From Sulfurospirillum sp. UBA1314 (GTDB lineage Bacteria > Campylobacterota > Campylobacteria > Campylobacterales > Sulfurospirillaceae): a DNA stretch of 11,479 bases. Position numbers and translations under genes: made by a program. The notes under the pieces are model-generated. The model was not told the DNA's origin. It searched no databases and worked only from the letters and a program-made list of their open reading frames with translations. The stretch covers positions 23,680-35,158 of the forward strand of contig DBTO01000092.1 in the NCBI GenBank assembly GCA_002307095.1, given 5' to 3'. Below are positions 1-8,552 of the stretch, in pieces. Position 1 is the stretch's first letter, and every line of letters starts with the position of its first letter.

Positions 1-278
1 TTTACACCTTTGTGTTTATCATCCTGCCGTGCATTAAAAAAAGCGTGGTTGCAGCCCTTTTAATTGCTTTAGCGCGGGCGTTAGGCGAAGTGGGCATTAC
101 GCTGATGCTCGGAGGCAATCTCATTGGCAAAACCGATACGATCTCGCTTGCCATCTACAATGCCGTTTTTGATGGTGAATACCGCTTAGCACTGCTTTTG
201 TGCGCGATTCTCATTGTGATCTCTTTAGCCGTATTTACAGCGCTGCATTTTTTTCAAAAAGAGGAACAGTTTCTTTAA
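1..278 (+). CDS. modB: Molybdate ABC transporter permease ModB, C-terminal part (gene begins before the window)
   Basis: This is the 3' end of an inner-membrane permease subunit that would form the channel for molybdate (possibly tungstate), working with a periplasmic binding protein and an ATPase. The reading frame is open from the window edge (first full codon at base 3) to TAA at 276-278, so an internal GTG at 12 is not a real start. The visible part carries the permease coupling-loop signature ARALGEVG, then LMLGGNLIGKTDTISLAIYN, then a hydrophobic helix (LLLCAILIVISLAVFTAL) and a short charged tail. The pattern GN-x-x-GKT-x-T-x-x-LAIY is that of ModB rather than TupB, which usually has a TTAIALE-type sequence here, so molybdate is preferred but tungstate is not excluded. 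A modD gene follows directly. No modC ATPase gene lies downstream, so it must be upstream or elsewhere. Confidence 0.8.
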   Translation, partial: YTFVFIILPCIKKSVVAALLIALARALGEVGITLMLGGNLIGKTDTISLAIYNAVFDGEYRLALLLCAILIVISLAVFTALHFFQKEEQFL

Positions 279-286
279 CCTTCTTG

Positions 287-295
287 TGTTATGAT
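287..295 (+). promoter_or_regulatory. Extended -10 promoter for modD-yigZ
   Basis: TGTTATGAT fits the extended -10 consensus TGnTATAAT with one mismatch in the hexamer. It lies 9 bp after the modB stop and predicts a transcript start near 302 and a short leader carrying AAAGGTG before the ATG at 321. The upstream ATG at 291 falls inside this box and is therefore unlikely to be a start codon. Inferred from sequence only. Confidence 0.5.
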
Positions 296-320
296 TTTAT
301 ACTTTAGTAAAGGTGTACTT

Positions 321-1142
321 ATGATGGATATGATACGTGAAGATGTCGGGTTGATCGACATGACCACGGTTGGATTGGATATTGGATCGCATAAAGCCAA
401 GATTTCGTTTGCTTCCAAAGAGCCTATCGTGTTGTGTGGGGTAGAGTTTGTTACAGAGATGTGTCAAAAACTGGGGCTTGAAATCCATGCTTACAAGGAG
501 TGTGGCGATAGACTAGAAGCGGGTGAGTTGATCTTGGAGGCATATGGTAGAGCAGATGCGACGCACAAAGCTTGGAAAGTCTCCCAAAATATTTTAGAGT
601 TTTTAAGTGGCATCGCGACTAAAACGCATACGATGATCACCCTTGCACGCGAAGTCAATCCGAAAATCGAACTTTTAACGACCCGTAAAATTTTTCCGCG
701 CACCAAAGAGTTAGCGCTCAAAGCAGTCTATGCAGGAGGTGGAGCGCACCATCGTTTGGGGTTGTATGACTCTGTTTTGGTTTTTAAACAACACCGTGTT
801 TTTTTTGAGAGTGACGCCGCGTTTGAAGCGCAGTTTGCCAAAATGAAGCAGAAGTATTTGGAAAAAAAGATTGTCGTGGAAGTGGACAGCTTCGAAGAGG
901 CGCACTATTTTGCAACACTGGGAACGCAAATACTGCAATGCGAAAAGATGAGTTTTGAGACGCTAAAGCGCTGTGTGGCACTTAAAGAGGAGTTTCCAAA
1001 TCTGCTTCTTTCCGCAACGGGTGGCATTGGTGAGCACAACATCGTTGCCTATGCCCAAACAGGGGTTGATTTTATTGTGACCTCTTCACCTTATCATGCA
1101 AAGCCTGCTGACATTAAAGTTATGATCTCAAAAGAAGATTGA
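321..1142 (+). CDS. modD: ModD, nicotinate-nucleotide pyrophosphorylase-like protein of molybdate loci
   Basis: The product (273 residues) belongs to the quinolinate phosphoribosyltransferase (NadC) fold family, in the branch named ModD that sits in molybdate transport operons; its biochemical role is unknown. Family marks are TRK at residues 121-123, the GGGAHHRLGL segment at 139-148 (HR conserved), VEVDS at 186-190 and ATGGI at 232-236. Length fits the family. The ATG at 321 is chosen because AAAGGTG stands about 7 bp before it. The frame is also open from an ATG at 291, but that codon lies in the likely promoter and has no ribosome site; ATGs at 324 and 330 are alternatives. The stop overlaps the yigZ start (TGATG), implying translational coupling. 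True NadC is less likely because of the modB neighbour and the ModD-like motif spelling (TRKIFPRTK, LVFKQHR). Confidence 0.85.
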   Translation: MMDMIREDVGLIDMTTVGLDIGSHKAKISFASKEPIVLCGVEFVTEMCQKLGLEIHAYKECGDRLEAGELILEAYGRADATHKAWKVSQNILEFLSGIATKTHTMITLAREVNPKIELLTTRKIFPRTKELALKAVYAGGGAHHRLGLYDSVLVFKQHRVFFESDAAFEAQFAKMKQKYLEKKIVVEVDSFEEAHYFATLGTQILQCEKMSFETLKRCVALKEEFPNLLLSATGGIGEHNIVAYAQTGVDFIVTSSPYHAKPADIKVMISKED

Positions 1143-1756
1143 TGCAGACGATTGAGCAGATGTGTACTGCGGAAGTCGAAGAAAAAAAGTCCACTTTTTT
1201 GGCGTATCTTTGCCCAATGAGCGATTTTGAATCTTTACATGTAAAGCTCAAAAGTGAACACCCCAAAGCGGCACACATTGTCTGGGCGAAGCGTTTTTTC
1301 AATGAATTTCGCCAAGTCGTGGAAAATAATAGCGATGATGGCGAACCTAAAGGTACCTCAGGTCCACCTGTTTTAAATGTGATGCGAGGGGTTGAGCTTA
1401 TCAATGCAGGGCTTTTAATTGTGCGCTATTTTGGTGGCATAAAGCTTGGCACGGGTGGGTTGGTTCGCGCGTATGGAAGCAGTGCCAAAGAGGTCATTGC
1501 TACTGCTTCGCTTATTCCATTTGTTTTTAAAGAAATCTTTACATGTAAAACAGATTATCCACTTGTACCGCGGTTTGAACACTACAGCTTGCATCATGCG
1601 TTACATGTAAAGCATCGGGAGTTTGAGAGCGATGGTGTTGTATGGGAAATAGAGATGAGTGAAGAGGAAAAAGCACAGTTTTTACACTTTGCTCTTCCCT
1701 TTGAACGCGATGGATTTAAACGCTTAAAGCTCGATAGCCTCGACTTCAATCGCTAA
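1142..1756 (+). CDS. yigZ: YigZ/IMPACT family protein (UPF0029)
   Basis: A 204-residue soluble protein of the YigZ/IMPACT family, linked in eukaryotes to translation control through GCN1 but of unclear role in bacteria. The family signature spans residues 64-112: SDDGEPKGTSGPPVLNV, then GLLIVRYFGGIKLGTGGLVRAY. The C-terminal part (about 130-204) is the less conserved ferredoxin-like domain. The start is ATG 1142, which shares its A with the modD stop (TGATG); a TTG at 1139 is also in frame but unlikely. The gene carries three copies of the palindrome TTACATGTAA (1235, 1539, 1601), read as Leu-His-Val-Lys, Phe-Thr-Cys-Lys and Leu-His-Val-Lys. Its last 33 bp overlap the 3' end of the convergent yceI gene, and I see no terminator between them. 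Confidence 0.9.
   Translation: MQTIEQMCTAEVEEKKSTFLAYLCPMSDFESLHVKLKSEHPKAAHIVWAKRFFNEFRQVVENNSDDGEPKGTSGPPVLNVMRGVELINAGLLIVRYFGGIKLGTGGLVRAYGSSAKEVIATASLIPFVFKEIFTCKTDYPLVPRFEHYSLHHALHVKHREFESDGVVWEIEMSEEEKAQFLHFALPFERDGFKRLKLDSLDFNR
1235..1244. repeat. Iterated palindrome TTACATGTAA, copy 1 (in yigZ)
   Basis: Exact 10-bp palindrome, here extended to a perfect 14-bp palindrome CTTTACATGTAAAG at 1233-1246. It is read as Leu-His-Val (TTA CAT GTA), residues 32-34 of YigZ. Confidence 0.9.
1539..1548. repeat. Iterated palindrome TTACATGTAA, copy 2 (in yigZ)
   Basis: Exact copy in the other permitted reading frame, giving Phe-Thr-Cys-Lys at YigZ residues 133-136. It is extended to the 12-bp palindrome TTTACATGTAAA and lies 304 bp after copy 1. 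Confidence 0.9.
1601..1610. repeat. Iterated palindrome TTACATGTAA, copy 3 (in yigZ)
   Basis: Exact copy read as Leu-His-Val at YigZ residues 154-156, 62 bp after copy 2. The flanking bases (G before, A after) do not extend the palindrome. Confidence 0.9.
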
Positions 1757-2290
1757 ATGAATGGTGTCATCGACTGTGAGTCCACCGCCTTCGAGGATTT
1801 TATTCCACACGAGTCCAAAATCTTTACGCTCAAGTTTCCCCTCTAAGGTAAAACCGACTCTTTGATGCCCTTGAAAATCTTTAATGACTCCGTGAATGGT
1901 ACTATTAAGCACAATGTCTTTGGTAATGCCATGAATCGTAATTTTGCCATACACCTTACCGTCTTTCATCGATGTCATCGCAAAATCAACGGTTTTAAAT
2001 TTCTCCACATCAAAGAAATCGCTACTTTTTAAGTGCTCATCTCGTTTAACAATGCCCGTATCAATGGAAGCAGCGTCGATCTTTGCCGCTAACTTGTTAA
2101 AGACTTTTTTATCCGCATCAAAATCAATGTCCGCAGTGTAAGCATTAAAGTTGCCTTTGACGTTGGAGATCATCATGTGTTTGACGGAAAAGCCAATATT
2201 GGAGTGTGCATTGTCGATGATAAACTCTTTCGCATCGGCAAAAGAGAAAAGAAGGGTGGTCGCCATAAGGAGTCTTGCGAGGTGTTTCAT
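1724..2290 (-). CDS. YceI family periplasmic lipid-binding protein
   Basis: A 188-residue secreted protein of the YceI family, a lipocalin-like beta-barrel that in studied members binds polyisoprenoids. Residues 1-20 form a signal peptide: KHLAR, a hydrophobic core (LLMATTLLFSF), then ADA before Lys21, a good signal peptidase I site. The mature start EFIIDNAHSNIGFSVKHM and the later GKITIHGITKDIVL and RKDFGLVWNK segments are typical. The start has AAGGA about 6 bp upstream. The gene follows pgpA on the same strand after 80 bp that hold a likely promoter (-10 TATACT), so it is probably transcribed separately as well. Its 3' end overlaps yigZ tail to tail by 33 bp. The physiological ligand cannot be told from sequence. 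Confidence 0.9.
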   Translation of the reverse strand: MKHLARLLMATTLLFSFADAKEFIIDNAHSNIGFSVKHMMISNVKGNFNAYTADIDFDADKKVFNKLAAKIDAASIDTGIVKRDEHLKSSDFFDVEKFKTVDFAMTSMKDGKVYGKITIHGITKDIVLNSTIHGVIKDFQGHQRVGFTLEGKLERKDFGLVWNKILEGGGLTVDDTIHLAIEVEAIEL

Positions 2291-2320
2291 AGGTCTATCC
2301 TTTTGATAAAGTCTATGAAA

Positions 2321-2326
2321 AGTATA
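2321..2326 (-). promoter_or_regulatory. Possible -10 box for yceI
   Basis: On the minus strand this reads TATACT, about 30 bp before the yceI ATG. It predicts a short leader that keeps the AAGGA ribosome site. There is no clear -35 and no TG extension, so support is modest. Confidence 0.35.
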
Positions 2327-2356
2327 GTTGTACGACGCTTATGGCTTTCGTATTAT

Positions 2357-2374
2357 GTAAAAGTAATGTTTTAC
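2357..2374. repeat. Small AT-rich inverted repeat after pgpA
   Basis: GTAAAA and TTTTAC are separated by GTAATG, and the pair covers the pgpA stop codon. The stem is only 6 bp and nearly all A-T, with no following U-tract in the direction of pgpA, so it is a poor terminator. It could equally be an operator half-site pair upstream of yceI. Confidence 0.3.
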
Positions 2375-2841
2375 TTTAAGAGAGTGTTTGAAAAATACTC
2401 AAAGAGCTGAAATGTGCCCGCACTGCAGATACCGGCAACGATGCCTGCTAGTATATCGTCGCCCATAACACCCCATCCGCCTTGAACATCTCGGTCAATT
2501 CTACCAATGAGTGAAGGTTTCCAGATGTCAAATAGACGGAAAAAAACAAAACTGAGGACGATTTGAAACAGTGTTCCTGAGCTTAAAATCAGCGCAATCC
2601 AAACACCCACCACTTCATCAATAACGATACGTCCATCATCATGGTTGCCACTGATTGCCTCATAGGTATTGATCTGTTTTACCGCCATAATCGTAAAAAG
2701 AATGGTTAAAAGCACTAATGTTTCCATAGAAATGTAGCGAATAATTCCGGCTCCCAAGAGGACCGCTAGCAAAGAGCCTGCGGTTCCTGGGGCTTTTGGA
2801 GCGAGTCCTGAGTATAAAAAAGTTAAAAAAGCATTTGGCAT
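2371..2841 (-). CDS. pgpA: Phosphatidylglycerophosphatase A
   Basis: An inner-membrane enzyme (156 residues) that removes phosphate from phosphatidylglycerophosphate to give phosphatidylglycerol. PgpA marks are GLAPKAPGTAGSL (12-24), DDGRIVIDEVVGVW (68-81) and FRLFDIWKP (101-109), followed by GVMGDDILAG (124-133). The acidic residues Asp68, Asp69, Asp75, Glu76, Asp105, Asp128 and Asp129 are where the metal-dependent active site is expected. Hydrophobic helices lie around 25-35, 41-53, 77-100 and 130-140. The start ATG 2841 is used because TAGGA stands 5-6 bp upstream, partly built from the sat-like stop codon, and the 7-bp gap suggests coupling. A longer frame back to 2910 would add 23 residues that overlap the sat-like gene and look unrelated to PgpA. 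Confidence 0.93.
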   Translation of the reverse strand: MPNAFLTFLYSGLAPKAPGTAGSLLAVLLGAGIIRYISMETLVLLTILFTIMAVKQINTYEAISGNHDDGRIVIDEVVGVWIALILSSGTLFQIVLSFVFFRLFDIWKPSLIGRIDRDVQGGWGVMGDDILAGIVAGICSAGTFQLFEYFSNTLLK

Positions 2842-2848
2842 GAACGTC

Positions 2849-4906
<2,058 letters not shown>

Positions 4907-4910
<4 letters not shown>

Positions 4911-6031
4911 ACATTCGTCCAATCATAATATTTTAGTGTGGCCGTTGCACTGACTGCAACACCTTCTTGCCTTCCAACAAAGCCCAGTTTTTCAGTTGTG
5001 GTTGCTTTGATATTGACATGAATGGGAGGTAGCGCCAAAATCTTAGCAAGCGTAAATCGTAGGGTATCTTTAAAGGCGCTTAAACGTGGGAATTCTGCCA
5101 TAACGGTAATGTCACAATGCGTGATCTCAAATCCTACTTTTGCTAAAAAAGTACAGACCTCCTGAAGCAATAATTTTGAATCAACATTCTTATAGCGTGG
5201 GTCATTATCTGGGAAAAGCTCGCCGATGTCACCCGCTCCTGCGGCACCCAAAAGTGCATCAATCAGCGCATGAATGGCGACATCGCCATCGGAGTGTGCT
5301 TTAAAGCCAATGGTTGGGTGTACCTCCACGCCTCCTAGCATCATGACTTTACCCTCTTCATACGCGTGTACATCAAAGCCATAGCCTACAAAATGATCCG
5401 TAGAAGGTGGTTTCAGACACGAAATCGTGGCACTGTCTTCTTTACATGTAAGCTTTTTAGCGTTCTCATTTCCTAACACATACGCAACACTTCCGCCCAT
5501 CGCTTTGATGGCACTGCTATCATCCGTATAAAGGGTGGATGTTTTTAGCGCTTTTCTTAACATCTCTGTGCTTGAGAGTTGCGGTGTTTGAATGAGTTTG
5601 ACATGATCGCGGTTAATCGTAGTGTCTTCGTAAACAACCGTGTCGACAGCCGGTAGGTATGGTACCACAATGTCATAGTTTTCCATTTCAGACACGATTC
5701 GCCCAAGCATTGCTTGATCGATACAGGGACGCGCAATATCGCTAACCAAGACGTAGGGTGTCTTTACATGTAAAAGGGCATTGGCAAGAGATTCTTGTCT
5801 GGTCTTCCCCCCTTCAACAAAGGTAATGGAATCGCTGAATTTTTTGGCATAGAAGTGTTCATCGGGTGAGGTTGTCACAATAATGTGCTTAAAAGGAAAA
5901 AGCTGTTGGAGATTTTGAGTTGCAAAAAGCCATAACGGAGTTTCATCAATGCGTAACCACTGTTTTTTGACACGTTGGTTAAAGCGCGTTGAACTTCCAG
6001 CTCCTAACATCACAAGCGTTAAATCGGGCAA
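4907..6031 (-). CDS. ispDF: Bifunctional IspD/IspF, MEP isoprenoid pathway
   Basis: A fused cytosolic enzyme doing steps three and five of the MEP pathway: the CTP-dependent cytidylyl transfer to methylerythritol phosphate (IspD) and formation of the 2,4-cyclodiphosphate (IspF). With the start at 6031 (374 residues), IspD spans about 1-205, with the nucleotide loop MLGAGSSTRF (8-17), KKQW (22-25) and KLTCKED (193-199). IspF spans about 215-374, with metal ligands Asp220, His222 and His254, GDIGELFPD (267-275) and ATTTEKLGFVGR (343-354). TTG 6031 is preferred because AAAAAAGGA sits 6 bp before it. An ATG at 6070 would add 13 residues but has no ribosome site and directly abuts the -10 box TATAAT. 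Two TTACATGTAA palindromes lie inside. The stop overlaps cemR by 4 bp. Function is certain; the start is likely. Confidence 0.93.
5442..5451. repeat. Iterated palindrome TTACATGTAA, copy 4 (in ispDF)
   Basis: Exact copy read on the minus strand as Leu-Thr-Cys-Lys at residues 194-197 of IspDF, within the conserved KxTxxED-like motif of the IspD domain. That position makes it the only copy in an apparently constrained protein segment. Confidence 0.9.
5764..5773. repeat. Iterated palindrome TTACATGTAA, copy 5 (in ispDF)
   Basis: Exact copy, with TTTACATGTAAA at 5763-5774 also palindromic. It is read on the minus strand as Leu-His-Val at residues 87-89 of IspDF and lies 322 bp from copy 4. Confidence 0.9.
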
Positions 6032-6061
6032 ACTTTGTCCTTTTTTCTGAAGTGTTACAAT

Positions 6062-6067
6062 ATTATA
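6062..6067 (-). promoter_or_regulatory. -10 box TATAAT for the ispDF-cemR-sat-pgpA operon
   Basis: The minus strand has a perfect TATAAT preceded by ATG and by A-rich runs (AAAAAAAAGC). It predicts a transcript start near 6055 and a leader of about 24 bases holding AAAAAAGGA before TTG 6031. The ATG at 6068-6070 directly abuts this box and would lie upstream of the transcript start. The -35 region is only GATAAA, as is common for this phylum. Confidence 0.55.
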
Positions 6068-6097
6068 CATTTTGAAAGCTTTTTTTTATCTTTTTTG

Positions 6098-6106
6098 TGT
6101 TAAATT
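6098..6106 (+). promoter_or_regulatory. Extended -10 promoter for mrp-dapD
   Basis: TGTTAAATT matches TGnTAnAAT-type extended -10 boxes (4 of 6 in the hexamer plus TG). It is preceded by the T-rich tract at 6080-6096, typical of epsilonproteobacterial promoters. It predicts a start near 6113 and a short leader with AAAGG before the mrp ATG. It is back to back with the ispDF promoter within about 105 bp. Confidence 0.5.
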
Positions 6107-6137
6107 CTGCGATCACTTAAGCATAAAGGTTAAAAAA

Positions 6138-7268
6138 ATGTTAAATAAAGATACCGTTTTAAGCGCGTTAGGTGGCGTAAAATACCCAGGTTTTGAGAAA
6201 GATATTGTGACATTTGGTTTTGTTAAAAATATCGATATTTCTGATAATAATGTTTATGTAGAAGCAGAGATTGTCTCTTCGAGTAAAGAAATTGGTGACG
6301 AATTAAAGAGCAAAATTGAGAAGGCTGTTTTGGACATTGGTGCGAGTCGTGTCGATGTGGTCGTTAAGCAACCAAAGCCCCCTGTTGAGAAAAGCAATTC
6401 ACAATCAGGCAAAAATATGGCGCCTCACATCAAAAATTTCGTGATGGTAAGCTCAGGAAAGGGCGGTGTGGGTAAAACAACCACAACCGTGAATTTAGCG
6501 ATTGCCCTTGCGAGTCAAGGCAAAAAAGTAGGGCTTTTAGATGCGGACATCTATGGACCCAATGTACCTCGTATGATGGGCGTGGTGGATACGCATCCTG
6601 AAATTGTTGGACAAAAAGTTAAACCTATCGTTGCGTATGGTGTTGAGATGATGAGTATGGGCTCTTTGATGGAAAACGGTCAGTCACTCATCTGGAGAGG
6701 CGCTATGGTGATGAAAGCGATTGAGCAACTGCTCCGCGACATTTTGTGGAGTGATTTGGATGTTCTGTTTATCGACATGCCTCCAGGAACGGGTGATGCT
6801 CAGTTGACATTGGCGCAAAGCGTGCCTGTGACTGCTGGTATTTGTGTCACAACACCTCAACAAGTAGCACTCGATGATACCGAGCGAAGTTTGGATATGT
6901 TCCAAAAGCTCCACATCCCAATAGCCGGAATTATGGAAAATATGAGTGGATTTATCTGTCCTGAGACCAATAAAGAGTATGATATCTTTGGTAAAGGAAC
7001 AACCAAACCATTGGCGGAGAAGTTTGAAACCATCGTCATTGGTGAGATTCCTATTGAGCCTGCGGTTCGTGAAGGTGGAGATGCGGGGAAACCTGTGAGC
7101 TTCTTCCATCCTGAGAGTGAAACGGCAAAGCGTTATCAAGCATCGGCTCGCAAACTGTGGGAGTGCATTGAAAAAGTCAATGCAGAAGGGGGCGCGAGTA
7201 ATGAAGCGATTCAACCAACGATGGGCATTAACGGAGCACCCAGTGCCTGTTCAAGCGTGAAAAAATAA
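6138..7268 (+). CDS. mrp: Mrp/ApbC-type P-loop ATPase, iron-sulfur cluster carrier
   Basis: A 376-residue cytosolic ATPase of the Mrp/ApbC/Nbp35 family, which holds and delivers Fe-S clusters as a dimer. Residues 1-78 form the MIP18/DUF59 domain. The deviant Walker A is SSGKGGVGKTT (105-115), followed by LLDADIYGPNVPRMMG (133-148), LFIDMPPGTGDAQLT (210-224) and IMENMSGFICPETNKEYDIFG (split as IMENMSGF at 265-272 and Cys274 onward). The bridging CPxC motif is CPET, with only Cys274; the second Cys is Thr277. A Cys371 occurs near the C-terminus. ATG 6138 with AAAGG upstream is chosen; a frame back to TTG 6072 would add 22 residues crossing the promoter. dapD follows after 18 bp, so the two are probably co-transcribed. 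Confidence 0.93.
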   Translation: MLNKDTVLSALGGVKYPGFEKDIVTFGFVKNIDISDNNVYVEAEIVSSSKEIGDELKSKIEKAVLDIGASRVDVVVKQPKPPVEKSNSQSGKNMAPHIKNFVMVSSGKGGVGKTTTTVNLAIALASQGKKVGLLDADIYGPNVPRMMGVVDTHPEIVGQKVKPIVAYGVEMMSMGSLMENGQSLIWRGAMVMKAIEQLLRDILWSDLDVLFIDMPPGTGDAQLTLAQSVPVTAGICVTTPQQVALDDTERSLDMFQKLHIPIAGIMENMSGFICPETNKEYDIFGKGTTKPLAEKFETIVIGEIPIEPAVREGGDAGKPVSFFHPESETAKRYQASARKLWECIEKVNAEGGASNEAIQPTMGINGAPSACSSVKK

Positions 7269-7286
7269 GCATTAAAAGGAGAAGGT

Positions 7287-8504
7287 ATGGCGTTACGTGT
7301 CAGTATTGATGAAGCAGATTTTAAAGCATTGGTTCAAGAGATTGAAGCACAAGAAGGATACAAAAAGCCGATTGGTTTTGGTATCGCGAGGGTTGATCGA
7401 GGACAACTGAATCCTGAGAAAATTTTACAAGCCAACTTTCCTGTCATTAACTGGAATGAAAACTTTGGGAGTGCCGCTATTTTGATTGCAGCACTGCAAG
7501 AGAGTGGGGTTGATGTTGATTTTACCAGCAGTGAATTTGTGTATGATGTTAAGAAAAAATTTGTCAAAAATGCGATGAACGCGTTTACGCCGTATCTAAA
7601 CCTTGCTTTTGGTAATGCGCATAAAAATGTTCAAGTGATTAAAACGCTGGACTGGATTGCCCAAACGGAGAAGCTTAAAAAAGATTATCGTATTGTCTTC
7701 TTATTTGAAGATGATGCGCCTCTGAGTCCTGAAGCCGTTTATTTGAAATTGTATGCGCTTTCAACGGGCAAAGCCCCCATTCGTTCCCTTAACCTCTCTG
7801 GCGCATTTGGTGTGTTAGAGAATGTTGCATGGTCCCTAGGACAGCCGATTGAACTTGAATGGCTCAGAATGCACGAAGTTGAGATGAAACTTTTGGGTGA
7901 GTTCCCCCTCATCGAATCAGTCGATAAATTTCCACGTTTCTTAGCGCACATTATTCCTTCGGATAATACCCGTATCCTAGATGCGAGTAAAGTCAGAATG
8001 GGAGCGCAACTGCATGCAGGAACGACCATTATGCCAGGGGCTAGTTATGTTAACTTCAATGCCGGAACTACGGGTGCTGTTATGGTTGAAGGGCGTATTA
8101 GCTCTTCCGTGGTCGTGGGCAAAGGAAGTGATGTGGGTGGTGGTGCGAGCATCTTAGGTGTACTCAGTGGCACCAACGGTAATCCTGTGAGCATTGGCGA
8201 AAACACACTGCTTGGCGCTAACTCTGTGACAGGAATTCCTTTGGGCAATGGGTGTATCGTCGATGCAGGTATCGCGATTTTAGAAGGAACGAAAATTGGG
8301 GTGAGTGCAAGCGAGCTTACAAAGATTGTCGAAGCGAATCCGAAAGTTAAACTTAAAAAAGCAGGTAAAGAGGAGATGCACTTCTTTAAAGGCTTGGAAC
8401 TTGCAGGTTTAAATGGCATTCATTTCCGTCAAAATAGCTTAAACGGTATGATCGTTGCCGTGAGAAGCAAACGTGAGATTAAACTCAATAGCGAACTTCA
8501 TTAA
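7287..8504 (+). CDS. dapD: Tetrahydrodipicolinate N-succinyltransferase, long form
   Basis: A cytosolic enzyme that succinylates tetrahydrodipicolinate using succinyl-CoA in the succinylase route to meso-diaminopimelate and lysine. The product has 405 residues, far longer than the 274-residue E. coli DapD but normal for Campylobacterota, with an extra N-terminal domain of about 220 residues (GFGIARVDRGQLNPEKIL near 31-48, NFPVINWNENFGSAAIL near 50-66). The catalytic left-handed beta-helix runs from about 231 to 332, with hexapeptide-like repeats such as MGAQLHAGTTIMPGA, VEGRISSSVVVGKGSDVGGG and IGENTLLGANSV. The start has a strong AAAGGAG ribosome site. A 12-bp hairpin follows 8 bp after the stop. 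Confidence 0.93.
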   Translation: MALRVSIDEADFKALVQEIEAQEGYKKPIGFGIARVDRGQLNPEKILQANFPVINWNENFGSAAILIAALQESGVDVDFTSSEFVYDVKKKFVKNAMNAFTPYLNLAFGNAHKNVQVIKTLDWIAQTEKLKKDYRIVFLFEDDAPLSPEAVYLKLYALSTGKAPIRSLNLSGAFGVLENVAWSLGQPIELEWLRMHEVEMKLLGEFPLIESVDKFPRFLAHIIPSDNTRILDASKVRMGAQLHAGTTIMPGASYVNFNAGTTGAVMVEGRISSSVVVGKGSDVGGGASILGVLSGTNGNPVSIGENTLLGANSVTGIPLGNGCIVDAGIAILEGTKIGVSASELTKIVEANPKVKLKKAGKEEMHFFKGLELAGLNGIHFRQNSLNGMIVAVRSKREIKLNSELH

Positions 8505-8512
8505 TACGTTTA

Positions 8513-8541
8513 AGGAAACTTTCGTTTGGCGAAGGTTTCCT
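8513..8541 (+). terminator. Hairpin terminator after dapD
   Basis: AGGAAACTTTCG (8513-8524) pairs with CGAAGGTTTCCT (8530-8541) over 12 bp with one G-T pair and loop TTTGG. The U-tracts that follow (TTTT near 8551, TTTTTT near 8559) are set back by about 10 bases, so it is an imperfect intrinsic terminator. It may also serve the converging gene on the minus strand. Confidence 0.6.
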
Positions 8542-8552
8542 CCTCAACAATT

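Noticed and set aside
1..278. Tungstate permease TupB for the first gene
   Set aside because: The segment GNLIGKTDTISLAIYN follows ModB spelling, and modD is next to it; TupB remains a minor possibility.
449..455. TGTTACA in modD as a regulator box
   Set aside because: It is deep in coding sequence, and such heptamers are expected about once per 2 kb by chance.
6072..6137. 22-codon N-terminal extension of mrp from TTG 6072
   Set aside because: It crosses the predicted -10 box, has no ribosome site, and the ATG at 6138 gives the usual Mrp N-terminus with AAAGG upstream.
6684..7214. 176-codon open frame antisense to mrp
   Set aside because: It is fully inside a strongly conserved gene, has a low-complexity composition typical of antisense frames, and lacks a ribosome site or family resemblance.
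8045..8419. 124-codon open frame antisense to the DapD beta-helix
   Set aside because: Its Pro/Thr/Ser-rich content is the mirror of the Gly-rich hexapeptide repeats on the coding strand.
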